From positions 559,189-623,188 of the forward strand of contig JAKUHH010000068.1 of assembly GCA_022701365.1 (NCBI GenBank): a stretch of 64,000 bases of DNA, given 5' to 3'. The translations under genes were made by a program, and so were the position numbers. Below, in pieces: positions 22,049-34,000 of the stretch. The stretch's first letter is position 1. Each line of letters starts with the position of its first letter. The notes under the pieces were generated by a model that worked only from the letters and a program-made list of their open reading frames with translations, had not been told where the DNA came from and made no database searches. Source of the stretch: Mycocentrospora acerina. Lineage: Eukaryota; Ascomycota; Dothideomycetes; Pleosporales.

Positions 22049-24079
22049 CTATTTAGCCAGAAATTTCTGAAATGCTTCCTGCTCAATCACAACTGACCCC
22101 ACCGCGCGCAGCTTCTTCCTTCCGTCCTTTTGCTTCTCGAGCAATTTTCTCCTTCTTGACAGGTCACTTGCATGCAACTTCGCCAAGACATCCTTCCTGT
22201 ACGGCTTGATGGTCGCGCGGGCAATGATGCGCCCTTTTCCTACGGCAGCCTGGATAACGACTTCAAACATTTGCCGCTCAACGTGTTCCTTGAACTTCTC
22301 CACCCACATGCGGCCCACCTTGTCGATTTGGGAGGTGTGCATAACGCGCGACACGGCATCTACAGGCGAACCGTTGACGAGAAGATTGAGTTTGACAATG
22401 GTGGATTTGCGGAACCCAGCGTCTTCGTAGTCGAGAGATGCGTAGCCCTTTGTTGCGCCTTTGAGTTTGCCGAAGAAGTCGTCCACGAGGTGGGACAGCG
22501 GGATGTCGTACTTTAGAATGACCTGCGTGGCTGTGAAGAAGGTGAGCTCTTTTTGCTCGCCACGATTCGACTCGCAAAGCTTGATGACCTCGCCAAGGTA
22601 TTCATCTGGAAGGGTGATGGTGGCGGAGACGTAGGGCTCGTGGACTTCTTGGACTCTGAAGTGCGCCTGGTCTTGGTCGGGAAATTCATTGGGGTTGGTG
22701 ATGATGGACTCTTTGCCGTCTCGCCAGATTACTTTGAAGGGGACCGAGGGCGGCGTGATGATGATGTTTGCTCCGTGCTCTTGACGCAGACGGTCCTCGA
22801 AGACGGAGCAGTGCAAGGTGCCTAAGAAGCCCAGGCGCCAGCCAGCACCCAGAGCGTCCGAGGACTCTTTCTGCAGGGTGACACTACGGTCGTTGAGAAT
22901 GATCTGGTTGATGCTGTCTTCGAGGTGCTCGTGGTTGTCTTGGTCTGTGGGAAAGGCAGCGACAAAGACCATGCTCTTGGGCTCCTCGAAGCCAGGGTAG
23001 GGCTCGACAAGCTTCTCGGAGCCCAGGGTGGTGTACGTGTCGCCGACCTTTGCGTCCTGGGAGCGCTTCATGCCTGGATTGAAGTGGATGTAGCCCACCT
23101 GGCCCGCCCGGAGGACCGTCTGCGGCGTCTGGTCGGGATACATGATGCCCACCTCGCCGACAATGTACTTGAGCCCCGTGGCAAAGGACCGGACCGTGTC
23201 GCCCGGGCGCACCTGGCCGTCGAAGATGCGGACCAGCAGCACGACGCCCTTGTAGACGTCGTACCACGAGTCGACGAGGAGCATGCGCAGGGGCTTCTTG
23301 GCGTCGCCGACGGGGGCGGGGATCTTGTCGATGACGACGGGCAGCAGGGCGGCGACGTTGAGGCCCGTCTTGGCGGAGACGAGGACGGCGGCGGCGGGGT
23401 CGAGCTCGAACGTCTCGCGCATCTGCTCCAGGACGCGCGGGGGGTCGGCGTGGGGGAGGTCGACCTTGTTGAGGACGGGGACCAGCGTCAGGCCCTGGGA
23501 GAAGGCGAGGTAGAAGTTGGCGACCGTCTGGGCCTGGACGCCCTGGCTGGCGTCGACGAGCAGCAGGGCGCCGCCGCAGCTGGCATAGCTGCGCGAGACC
23601 TCTGCGCGGAAGTCGACGTGGCCGGGGGTGTCGACGAGGTGCAGCAGGTAGTCGTCGCCGCGGAAGCTGTAGACCATGGTGCACGTCTGGGCCTTGACGG
23701 TGATGCCGCGCTCGCGCTCCACGTCGAGCTTGTCGAGGATCTGCTTGTTGCCGCCGGGCTCGATGGTGCCCGTCAGCTCCAGCAGCCGGTCCGACAGCGT
23801 CGACTTGCCGTGGTCGACGTGGGCGACGATGCAGAAGTTGCGGTAGCGGTCGAGCGGGATGGCCTCGATACGCCGCTCGAGCTCCGACTGCGGCCGGAAC
23901 GCCTGGGCATAGTGGCGAGCGGGGGAGAGGGAGAGGCCGTGTCTTTGGCTGTGTCGTGGGCAGTGTTTCTGGACGAGTGCAGCCGTGTGCTCAAGGGCGC
24001 GGGGAGAGCCATTGCGGCGCGCAGATAGGGCGCGCCAGCCCGGCAGGAGGCTGCTCGCGGTCCGGACGCATGATCGCAT
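22049..24079 (-). CDS. GUF1: Mitochondrial translation factor GUF1 (LepA/EF4 type)
   Basis: GTPase that binds mitochondrial ribosomes and supports accurate translation under stress. A single exon of 676 residues starts at the ATG at 24079. The first about 60 residues are rich in Arg/Ser/Ala and poor in acids, as in a mitochondrial targeting peptide. The GTPase motifs are AHVDHGKST (86-94), RGITVKA (124-130), DTPGH (150-154), NKVD (204-207) and VSAKTGL. Elongation-factor domains follow, and the LepA-specific C-terminal part is present ([20 protein letters not shown]). Its length is normal for the family. MAD2 is divergent, with 398 bp between the two starts. Confidence 0.97.
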   Translation of the reverse strand: MRSCVRTASSLLPGWRALSARRNGSPRALEHTAALVQKHCPRHSQRHGLSLSPARHYAQAFRPQSELERRIEAIPLDRYRNFCIVAHVDHGKSTLSDRLLELTGTIEPGGNKQILDKLDVERERGITVKAQTCTMVYSFRGDDYLLHLVDTPGHVDFRAEVSRSYASCGGALLLVDASQGVQAQTVANFYLAFSQGLTLVPVLNKVDLPHADPPRVLEQMRETFELDPAAAVLVSAKTGLNVAALLPVVIDKIPAPVGDAKKPLRMLLVDSWYDVYKGVVLLVRIFDGQVRPGDTVRSFATGLKYIVGEVGIMYPDQTPQTVLRAGQVGYIHFNPGMKRSQDAKVGDTYTTLGSEKLVEPYPGFEEPKSMVFVAAFPTDQDNHEHLEDSINQIILNDRSVTLQKESSDALGAGWRLGFLGTLHCSVFEDRLRQEHGANIIITPPSVPFKVIWRDGKESIITNPNEFPDQDQAHFRVQEVHEPYVSATITLPDEYLGEVIKLCESNRGEQKELTFFTATQVILKYDIPLSHLVDDFFGKLKGATKGYASLDYEDAGFRKSTIVKLNLLVNGSPVDAVSRVMHTSQIDKVGRMWVEKFKEHVERQMFEVVIQAAVGKGRIIARATIKPYRKDVLAKLHASDLSRRRKLLEKQKDGRKKLRAVGSVVIEQEAFQKFLAK

Positions 24080-24477
24080 GAGTGGGCATGGGATCGATCC
24101 GACGATGGCTGCTGCTGCTGCTGCTAAGTACTACTGCCGCTGCTGCGAGGGACGACTGCTGCTGCCGGTGCTACGCTCAGAAAATGTTCCTCGCCCCATC
24201 TTATCTAATCAGCCTCTCCCGCCGCACGTCCGGCGACTGCGCAGCCACAGCTGTCCTCGTCACAACGCTGCATTGCACTCAGGCCCCATAGACAGCTGCA
24301 ACCTGGCTGCCTCTTTTGCTTTGCTCAGCCCCTGCATTGCTTGTTGTTGTGCACCACAGTCCGCCACGCAGCCCTAGTTGCCGCGCCAACAACACCACCA
24401 TAAACAAACCTTCCCCTTCCCCTTCCATCCCTCCCCCACCACGCCCACGTCGCCTATCGATACCCAGCATCGCCACA
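24080..24477. promoter_or_regulatory. Shared GUF1/MAD2 divergent promoter region
   Basis: 398 bp between two divergent starts. It contains a (CTG)n run near 24108-24126 and a long C-rich, CT-rich stretch just before MAD2. No individual site is assigned. Confidence 0.5.
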
Positions 24478-25600
24478 ATGCCCGCTGCAAGCACGTCCAA
24501 GTCCAAGACGTCGTCCAAGTCGACGTCGTCAAAATCAACGTCGTCAAAATCAACGTCGTCCAAGTCAAAATCGTCAAAGAGCGATCCTTCCAAGGTGCAC
24601 AAGCTTGCGCTCAAGGGGTCCTCCAAAGTCGTAAATGAATTCGTAAGCCAAGCGCCCCCACAGCTGCCGCCCCTGATTGGACACTCATGTCATCTAGTTT
24701 GAGTACTCGATAAACACCATTCTGTAAGGATATATCAACCTGTCCAGCTTGTCATTGACACGACGCTTACAAGTCTAAGCTTCCAGCGTGGCGTTTACCC
24801 TGCCGAGGATTTTACCGCGTATGTCTCACTCCAACCCCCACCTGCCCATGCTTGCTGACTCGACGTAGGGTCAAGAAATATGGTCTGACCATGATGGGTG
24901 TGTGCTCCGACAAGTTGTTCCTACGAACAAGACTAATACTGACTTGGATAGTTACGGCAGATGACCAGGTCAAGGCCTACATCAAGAAGATCATGGGCCA
25001 ACTGAAAGAGTGGATGTACGGCGGCAAAATATCCAAGCTCATCGTCGTCATCACCAGTAAAGAGACTGGCGAGCACGTAGAGCGTTGGCAGTTTGATGTA
25101 AGCTTAACCCATCGCTGTCACCAATGCCATCCCTGACAGCGTCCAGGTCCAAATCTTCGGCAAGAACGCAAAGACCAAGGCTTCCAAAAGCTCAACAGAC
25201 AATGAAAATTCTGCAGCAGAGTAGGTATCTTGGCAATACATGAGGTTGAGCAATCACTAATAATTATCTAGAGAGACTGATGCCCCAGAAGACAAAACTG
25301 AGACTGAAATCCAGGCGGAGATTCAATCCATCTTCCGACAGATTACGGCCTCGGTGACTTTCCTGCCAATGCTCGACGGCAACTGCACCTTCAATGTCCT
25401 TGTCTATGCAGACGCTGATTCTGATGTGCCTCTCGAGTGGGGCGACAGTGATGCGAAAGAGATCAAGAATGGCGAAAAGGTGCAGCTGAGGAGCTTCAGC
25501 ACAAGCAATCACCGCGTGGATACACTTGTGAGCTACAGGTGCGAGACCCTATCATTGTGAAAAATGACGACGTACTGATGATTCTAGGCTGGCTGACTGA
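24478..25600 (+). CDS. MAD2: Spindle assembly checkpoint protein MAD2 (HORMA domain)
   Basis: HORMA protein that inhibits Cdc20-APC/C until kinetochores are attached. Eight exons (24478-24642, 24698-24723, 24780-24818, 24869-24897, 24952-25097, 25147-25220, 25272-25538, 25588-25600) give 252 residues. The core begins KLALKGSSKVVNEF and continues FEYSINTILFQRGVYPAEDF, YGLTMMVTADDQVKAYI, SKETGEHVERWQFD, FRQITASVTFLPMLDG and LRSFSTSNHRVDTLVSY. The last exon adds only five bases of sense sequence plus LAD and the stop, ending the safety-belt segment. Compared with typical MAD2 (about 200-210 residues), the protein has about 37 extra N-terminal residues made of a Ser/Lys/Thr repeat, and an acidic insert (TDNENSAAEETDAPEDKTE) in the middle. 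Confidence 0.95.
24502..24573 (+). repeat. 15-bp coding minisatellite in MAD2 N-terminus
   Basis: Tandem copies of a TCGTCAAAATCAACG-like unit encode a repeated KSTSS pattern before the HORMA domain. Copies differ by a few third-position changes. Confidence 0.7.
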
Positions 25601-27105
25601 TTGCAAATATTGTCGATTGTTGAGTTGTTTTTCTTTCATGATGATTTTCTCTTTTTATTCGTCTTGGTCAGTCTCATGTCAGGTGCACGGAGTTCAACTA
25701 CCCAACCAATACCTCAAAAGTGATCAACGGGGAAAATAGGGAATGTAGAGGTACAAATCTTGACGAACCATCTTAACGTCAAAGCCAAGCTCAGTTTCTT
25801 CGGCCAAAATATAATTAAACCAACATGACCGGATCCAGTGTGAATGTTTTGTTGAGTGAGATGATTAGGTTATTCCTTTGACACTTGGGTTACTGATACT
25901 CTAGGTGGATTGCAGCACGCTCAGTACTCTGTTTGCACCTTAATACCATACTTATTGAAATCCATGGCTTAATCACAATCCACCCTATTCATCGACGATT
26001 TGCACTCAACGTCCCATTCCAACGACATGTACCGTGCCTCGAGCAACACCTACTAGTGCGATAGGCTGGCTGGCTGAGGATGACAAGATGAGAGATATTC
26101 CAGACGCTGACACGAAGAATCTTAGTAACGACTGGACACTGGAAAATGCTGGACATTTCACCCATTAACGTTTTGAAAATGTGACTCATAAAAAATAATA
26201 CCTCGACGATATGTTTACACCACAAATTTTCTCTCTCTCCCCCATCAGAAAGCGGACCTGTTTATTTAACATTGGCGCAGTTATACCTCCTTGTGCAGAG
26301 AGGGAGCGGGCTACTATGCCCCGAAAAAAAGTCCAGAAGCACTTCGATTTTTTTAATCCAAGACATACGTACATGCCCATGAGTGAGAAATAAGAGAGAG
26401 AAAAAAGGTTGATGTAAATCCTATTCTTCCATCTTCTGTCTTCTATACACTTTATTTTGTTTTATTTTCAAAGAAACATTACTTGCATTGCTACATCCTA
26501 CTTGCTCTTGCGTAGTTAGGCATGTCTTGAGTAATACTTTTTGTTTTAATTGCATACTCTTTTGTTAAGGGTTAGTACTTTTCCCTATTAGAGGGACAAG
26601 TAGGAAGGAATTCGTGTAGTGTAGGTAAGTGACTTGCTGTTATACAGGAGAAGGTAGGCACTACAGGATTTGCATAATAAGGGAGCTGTATTTATCGGGC
26701 TGTAAAGTTACTGCTTTTGAATAAGAATGTCTATAGTGTCGTGGCTTCTTGGGTATCGCACAATCTCTCCACCTCTTCTTCTTCTTCTCCCTAAGTGGTT
26801 AGTACAAGGGATCAGTCTTATAGAACTACTCTAAGACATAAAGTGTAAGTACCATGGCAGACTGACTGGCTTTGTTTGCTCCAAGCAAGAAGGATTTAAA
26901 AATATATATAAAACTCCAAGAACAACTACCTACTACACTTGTATGTCCCGCCCCGCTGGAGTTTTAGTCAATAATGCAACACCATCCATCCCCTTTCCAC
27001 AGAAAAATTTCCAGCTTGAAAGTATCAATGTATTCTAGGCGGGTTTCTCTCAATCATGGCTTCTTTTTTTTTCGTAATCTTTTTGTAAGTTGGTAAATTC
27101 CATGT

Positions 27106-27134
27106 CGGTCGGTCGGTAGGTAGGTAGGTAGGTA
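27106..27134. repeat. GGTC/GGTA microsatellite
   Basis: Three GGTC-like units followed by about four GGTA units in the spacer. Confidence 0.6.
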
Positions 27135-27316
27135 ATATATGGTATGAGCGTGACAACTAGAATCATTAACATTCTTACTTGATTCTTTTTTTTCTCTCCG
27201 TCAGGAGGGGTCATTGGATGGATGGATGGATAGATAAACGGGTAGGCGCTTGGAAAGTACTGCCTGTCTTGTCATGCTATACCACCTGTTTTATAGCTAT
27301 AAGTGTATAAATACTA

Positions 27317-27321
<5 letters not shown>

Positions 27322-27372
<51 letters not shown>

Positions 27373-27375
27373 TGT
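27322..27375. repeat. Compound microsatellite (CT)17(GT)10
   Basis: A perfect CT run at 27322-27355 passes directly into a perfect GT run at 27356-27375. Confidence 0.9.
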
Positions 27376-27781
27376 ATTTCTCGTCTCCTACCCACCACCG
27401 TCTTCCATCTACTACAAGGGACTTGTTTTTCTCATATACATACTATTCAAACACCATATACAACAACATCCTTTATTGGCTAATAAGCGCAAAGAACAAC
27501 ACCAACTACAACTTTTCACATGCTAATTCAATAGGTTTATAGACTTGTATTAAATAAAAGTACGTAATGTAATATCGACATTAACTTATTTTCAGTCCGA
27601 AATATACTCCACGGACTGCAGAGGGTCCTCGTCGTCGTTGTCGTCGTCGTCGTGCTTATTAGAATTTTGTTGCTTGGTATTTTTTCGACTCCAATGTTCA
27701 TATCAATGTCCATTCTACATCCCATTGTGCAAAACTCCCAACTAGCCAACAGACCAACTATTCGCATAAAAGAAGAACACA

Positions 27782-29872
27782 TCAAACATCAAGCATCTTC
27801 TTCTCTGCCTGGCCGCCTCCCTCCCTCGCCTTGAGCCTTTCTTCCCGCTCCGCCGCTTTCCTCTTGCGGGTGTCGAGTTTCTCCTTGTCGTCGCGCATCT
27901 GGCGTATGAGCGAGGACTTTTCGCGGATCTTGCGCCCGTAGAGGTAGAAGACGACGGGGATGGGGATCATGGCGAATTCGAGAAAGGAGAGCATGGTTGC
28001 GGACCAGTTGGCGCCGAGGGAGGCGTACCTAGGAGGGAATTAGTAGGAGTGGCTGGCTAGAAAGGAAGGAAGGAAGGAAGGAATGAATGAATGAATGAGA
28101 AGAGGGGCTTACATTGCTGGTCCGGCGAGGGGCAGGGTGCCGCCCATTGCGCTTCGGAGGACGGCGTTTCCTGCTAGTGCGCTTGCGGCGTAGATTCCGT
28201 AGGATTGCGCGAGGTAGTTTGTTGCGTAGATGAATACACCGCAGTTTCCTGCGCCAAAGGGGATGCCGGCGATGATGGGTGCGATCCAGTGGACGTTTGG
28301 GGTGCAGGTCCACGCGAAGATCATTTCGCCGACGGGACACGCCACAGCGGCGAGACAGACAATGCTGACCATGGCTTCCGGGTAGGGTCTGCCTGTTTCG
28401 GGGTCCTTGGGGTGTGCGTTGATTATTTTTCGGATTAGTGGTTCGCATGCGATGACGATGCAGCCTCCGATGCCAATGCCGATATACCCTAATCCTGTCA
28501 TGCCTGGTGACCATCCGCGCAGTTCGCCGAATACAATGGGGTAGATGACGAAGCAGAGGTACAGGACACCGTAGACGAGAGCAATGTAGACGTTCCAGAA
28601 GATGCAGATGGGTTCGTTGATGGACATTTTGAGGGGGCGGTAAAGATTTTCTCGGAGCAAAGGCCAAAACTTCTTTTCATCGTCGTATCGAGAGTACCAG
28701 CGGTCATCGCCAGTATCCTTGCGTTTTTTCGCCGCTTTGGCGCGGAGGATGGCTGGAGCGTAGGTTTCTTTGATGACTGCGTGGTGGTCAGATATTGTGT
28801 TGTGTTGTGTTGTGATGTGATGTGATGAGACGAAGGAGCGACTGTGATGCTGTCTGGAAGATCTCACACAGGGATTTACATGTACCCAAACCATACAAGT
28901 TGAAGCTTTGAGCAAAAAACAAATCAAGTAATGAGAAGAAATAATACATACGAAAGACCATGAACCATGACACCCCAGACCCAATCATGACAACCCAGTT
29001 CGTCCACCTCCAGCCTAAAGCCTGGAAGACGAATCCACCAACTAGAGGTCCAATGACCGGCCCGTTCACTACAAACACAGTCAGCACAATAACAACAAGA
29101 ATATCAACGAGAACAACTCACTAGGACCCAGCGACCAAATACTAAACCCCAAAGCACGATGCTCATCATTCACTATATCCGACACCGTCCCCGGCGAATT
29201 CGAAATCATAGCCGCTCCAGCCACGGCACCAAAAAACCGCATTACCAAAATCTGAGCAAGATTATTGGACAACGCACACGGAATAATCAGAACGACAAAC
29301 ACAAAAACAGCAATCAGGTACACAGGCCGGCGTCCGTACATTTCGGAAAGCGGCGCAAGAAGAAGCGAGCCCACCGCCAGACCAGCAAGGTAGGTCGTAA
29401 TTCCCAGCACAAGCAGCGTCTTGGACTTGATGCCAAACGTCTCCATCATGCCTGGGATACCGCTCGTGTAGCTAGTCGAATACATGACGACCACGAGGGT
29501 AGAAAAGGACATGAAGAAAATAACCGCCGCCTTGTGAGCTAACCCCCAGTCCTGGGGGTTCTCGCCACTATCGTCAAAGTCGACTTCGAAGCGCGGGTCC
29601 TGGGTCATGGCCGTGGTAACATGAGTAAGATGCGCGAGGGCCTTTTCGCCCACTTCCTCGAGCCCAGCATTGCGGCTCAACGTCTGCTGCAGCGATTGAA
29701 TCTCGTCGGCCGAATGGGCAGAGCCCGCTGACGACGCCGACGATGATGCAGAATATGTCGACGTGCGGTCATCTTGCTCTTCGGCTGCAACTACGCGTGA
29801 TTTCTCCGCGCCAGTATGGGGCTTCTCTGAGAACGACGACAACGAGTCGCCAGCCTCTTTGTCATTCATCAT
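27782..29872 (-). CDS. MFS multidrug/polyamine-type transporter (DHA1 family)
   Basis: Proton antiporter of the drug:H+ (12-helix) group. Exons are complement 29872-29122, 29068-28952, 28776-28113 and 28028-27782, giving 592 residues. A disordered Ser-rich N-terminus of about 100 residues precedes the membrane part, which starts near GENPQDWGLAHKAAVIFF. Motif A is PLSEMYGRRPVYL, motif C-like sequence is SIWSLGPMNGPVIGPLVGGF, and the central cytosolic loop is LIKETYAPAILRAKAAKKRK. The C-terminus is Lys/Glu-rich. The third intron (174 bp) is longer than usual. The substrate is not predictable; fungal relatives export drugs, toxins or polyamines. It ends convergently with MAD2. Confidence 0.9.
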
Positions 29873-31023
29873 GCGTGCTTAACCCCGCGTTTTCGGCAAT
29901 GTGATTTCCAACTCTTCCTTTTTTAAAAAAAAAACAATCCCTCCCTTCTTGGAAGCGATACACACCCAAGCTGCAAGAAGTTGTGCTTTGAAAGAGGGGA
30001 CACTCACGTCGCCAAAGTGGGGCAATTGAGATTTCGAGAGAGTGTATGAATGTTCATGTTCAGCACCGTGATATGAGACGGGCGGCGTCAAGGCGCCAGC
30101 CCCGAATCCTTTTTGCGGGCACTTTCCGCATGCAGCACTCGGTGCTCGGAGTTTACGGGAATACCGAGAGAGGATGCTGTGCCGAGGAGCCGTTTGCATG
30201 CCATAGTGTCAGCTTGCGGAGATAACCCCACCGTTTTGGCCATGGTATGTCGTGATCGAGGGGTTCAAAATGCATCTGCAACTGGGGGGTTTTACCCCGG
30301 AGACATGAAGTATCCTGCTTTGTCATGATTAGTTGTCCGTAGAGTGTGAGCGTAGGGATGGGAATTAAGTGCTACGGGGGAAGCTCGGCAATAATCCCAC
30401 CTCACGAACCTCACGCGTTAGACCAAACCTCGCTCGCTCGGTCCCAATTCGGTCCTGCTGTAGAATGTCGATGCAAAACTAATAAACAAGTACAATGCAC
30501 GGAGGTTTTTATATATTACAAAAAGCTTGTCTCCACGTATGCTGGGCCACTTAGTTAGAACCCTAATTCCGCACTCACAAGCATGGACAGTGAACGTACT
30601 TGCGACGTCGATATACGCAATCAGCTATTCTCACCTCCCTTTAAACAACGCATTGTGAATAGCATCTTTTCTACTGTGATTCGGGTCTCGCAACCTAGTA
30701 ATGGAAATGCAGTGGAAACTAATCAGCAATCCAACCTACATCGCAACAACAAACAATGTATTAAAAAGATAGGCTGCGGATGCAAGTAAAGCAAGTGGGT
30801 GCACATGTGAATGAGAAACAAAAACAAAAGAAGCGCCAATGAATGCACCACATGCACCTTTCCCCTCTTGCTCCTATCCCAGCCATAAATGCAAGAGCGA
30901 TCTATACGGTAGTCCGTTGTAAAAACACAAAGGACGTAATATCAAAAAAAAACAGCAGCAACAGGTGCAAGGCTACGTATGCACGCACGAACAAAACACT
31001 CCCCCGGATTTAGTGAGATGCGA
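29873..31023. other. Intergenic, 1.15 kb
   Basis: Upstream region of the MFS gene and downstream region of PLD1; both read leftward. No gene is seen. Confidence 0.5.
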
Positions 31024-34000
31024 CTAATTACTGTGGAAAGTGTTAGTCTACATTATATTCTTAGGACGCACTGGTGAGGGAGTGGACTTACTAGATTTCC
31101 AATGGCGCAATCTGGTCGACGTTGTACAACCATCCACCACCTCTCTCCTCCGTCTCTAACCAATCGTATGGCCAGAGAACAATATGGCCCTGTACTAGAC
31201 CCATGAGTTTTCTTGCATCTTCCTTTTCTAGCAACGAGTCCGCATCTGCAGCATTGAATGCTCGGTTGGAGGACTTGGTTGTCGCGCGACGGCGAGAGCG
31301 TTTCGTGTTGGATCGGTTCACGCCGCTGTTATTGGGGTGGCCAGACGTGGGCTCGGAGATTGTGACTTGGCGAGGGCGGGTGTTGTTGTTGGACGAGGAA
31401 TTAGGTGGCGAGTCGTTGGGAATAGGAGGCGGTGCGGGGAAGGTAAAAGTTCGACCTTGCACTTCAGGATTCATGGGGGAAACAATACTGTCGTCTGCAG
31501 GCCGAGGTGACAACTTCTCATTGCTTCTCGTAGGCGCATGAGTGTCGAGTTTCAGGTTTGGATGGCCATGTTCGTGAATTTCTTTCTCCTGGTCCTTTGC
31601 CCACTGCTCCACGCCACCATGTTTGGCTTGATGCATGTTACTGCTGTTATTATCCGGACCGTTACCCATCTTCTCGTTAAACTTCTCGCCAAGAGCCTCA
31701 AACTGCTTGCTCATGTTTCCTGCAGCACCCGACAGCCCCTTGCCAGTCCCAGGGGGGCCTGTCTTACTAGGCGCATCCTGAGATCTGTGTTGAGAGCTCT
31801 TATCATCACCCTGAGATTTTGCGAAACGTTCTGAGAAGGCAGTATACTCCTGATACTCCTTCCATGTGCGAACTTCGTTGTCAGGCATACAGCGGAAGAC
31901 CTGGCGGAAGAGCTTCGTGTTGTTCTCGGCAACCTGGTGCCATATGTCGAGGTAGAAGGAGTCGTTGATTGGATCGCGCATGCAGTCGTCGGTGATAGTG
32001 GGGCGGCGCATTTCGGCAAGGAGGGGGTTGATAGTACTGGTGGAGCCATTGCTAAAGGAGCGCTGTAGGGGCGGACCGCCAATGTCTGTGTCGTCGGAGA
32101 TGGGTAGAGCGGGAAGCTGACTGAGCTGAGTCAAACCTAGCTTTGTAGTATCCATGCGGGGTAGACGAGGTGGAGGTAGAGCTGCATTGCCTTCTGGTTG
32201 AATGCTATAGGCGCTAGTGCGGGTACCAGTTGTGCCGCTGCGGCGTCGGGTCTTGACAGTCGAGGCTCGTTTCGGTGTGGCAAGCAGACCTTCTGATGCG
32301 ACATCAGATACAAGCTTCTCATGTCCGTGACTATCGACATAAGAGTCTCGACCCTGTGATACGCTTCGGCGATTGGTTTCTATATCGAGCATGTGATCTG
32401 GGCCCTCCCCACGAAGGTCCTTTGCGTGCGCTGGATTGTTTGTGACGCGACTGTCCGCTGATGGCTTCTTGTTGGCCTTTAGGTTGGGGTTGTTGTCCTG
32501 TGCCCAGTCAAACTCATAGTTGAAGCTGTGCAAACCCTCGGAACGAGCCAGGATTTCGTCTTGCAGACGATTGCTATTCTCCGCCAGTTTCTGCTCGGTA
32601 ACTCTATCGCCAGTCGGGCTAGACGGACCCGACGATTCGGTTCGAAAGCCGGCGCTCTCCGCGTCAGACATCTGACTAGACCATTCTTCTTCAGCAGAGA
32701 TACAGTCGACGTCAAGTCCCAGATGCTCGCGCATAAGACGCACGCGGAGAGTGTGGGGGAATTTGCCAACTTTGTATGGCTGGCCGCCCATGTAGGAGTC
32801 GAGCACTTCAGTGTCTCGAATGATTGCGGCGATTTCAGAGTCTCGCGAACCCAACATGGACCGCTCGTTGATGTTTGCCGAACCAATGATTGCAACTCGA
32901 TCATCAACGACCATGATCTTGGCATGGATGTACAGCTGCTCTGTGACAAGCATCTTCTTTGGCCCAATCTCGCCCCAAGACCTCAAGGCGTAGAAATGAA
33001 TATAATCTTCTGGCTCGATGCCAACTGCTCGCAGGCGCCCGAAGATTGACGTCTCTCCACGACAAATACTGTGATACTGACATGTCATGATCAGGCGGAC
33101 ACTGCTTCCTTCCTGTTCGTCGACAGTATTTTGGTATCCGGGCATCAGCGGTAGCATAATGCATGCTCTCCAGTCCTCGTCGTTGGCGTGGGCGCGCTTG
33201 ATTCGATCCACAATCGCGTCGTTGATCTTGTTCTCAATCTTTGTGCCCAGAACTTCGCTGCTGCTGATGTAGAACTGATTCTCCATGTACACAAAGTGCT
33301 CTGATGTGGCAATCATCTGAACGTATGCATTCATGATGCTGTGCTCGACCTTGTTAGGTGTTCCGATAGACCAGGCACATGCAGAGCGAAGAATCTGCAC
33401 CTCGCAGGTTCCATCAAGTCCAAGAGCTTCCAGATCGGCTGGATTGAAGTCTGGCGGTGGGAGGAGAAATGGCGTGGGTCGGCTAGGCTTGCGTTGACGA
33501 AGCAGATAGTTCCATCGCTGAACAAAATGACGCGTCAAATCTCGAGCCGGTTGGCCGACAATCTGCATTCCAATGTCGTGCCACGGCATCCTCGGAACTT
33601 TGCTGCGGTCGTACATTTCCTCGTATGGCTTGTCCAAATTGTAGAAATCTTGCACTCGAGGGTTGGAGTAATCCTTGCCGGGCCACAGCTGACAGTGGTC
33701 GGCATCTCTTGGGCCATTATCGAGTTCAAAGCCGGTTAACTTGTCGTCTACAACTACGTGTTGTGGAGTATCCCAGCGACCAAAGCACAAATCAACACCG
33801 CCACAGAACGCAATTGTGTGGTCAATGACGCAAATCTTCTCGTGATGCGACCAGAAGAAGGTATTTTGACGAATTTGATTTGGGGATCGTTGTACAAAAA
33901 CGTTGGGATGAAGGTCGAGCAGTGAGAATTTGGAATACTCCGAGTCGATAGGGATCGCGGCACCAATGTTGCGGTACATGATGACGAAAATCTTGACACC

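Larger units (their letters stand above)
25601..27781. other. Intergenic, 2.2 kb, between convergent genes
   Basis: AT-rich spacer between MAD2 and the drug-type MFS gene. It holds several microsatellites and A/T homopolymers. No frame above chance and no RNA gene was seen. Confidence 0.5.

Noticed and set aside
22925..24028. 367-codon plus-strand frame opposite GUF1
   Set aside because: It lies wholly antisense to the conserved GUF1 coding sequence and is a by-product of that gene's GC-rich third codon positions.
18497..29872. Possible secondary-metabolite cluster, suggested by two MFS transporters near each other
   Set aside because: The genes between them are GUF1 and MAD2, and there is no synthase, oxidoreductase set or pathway regulator.
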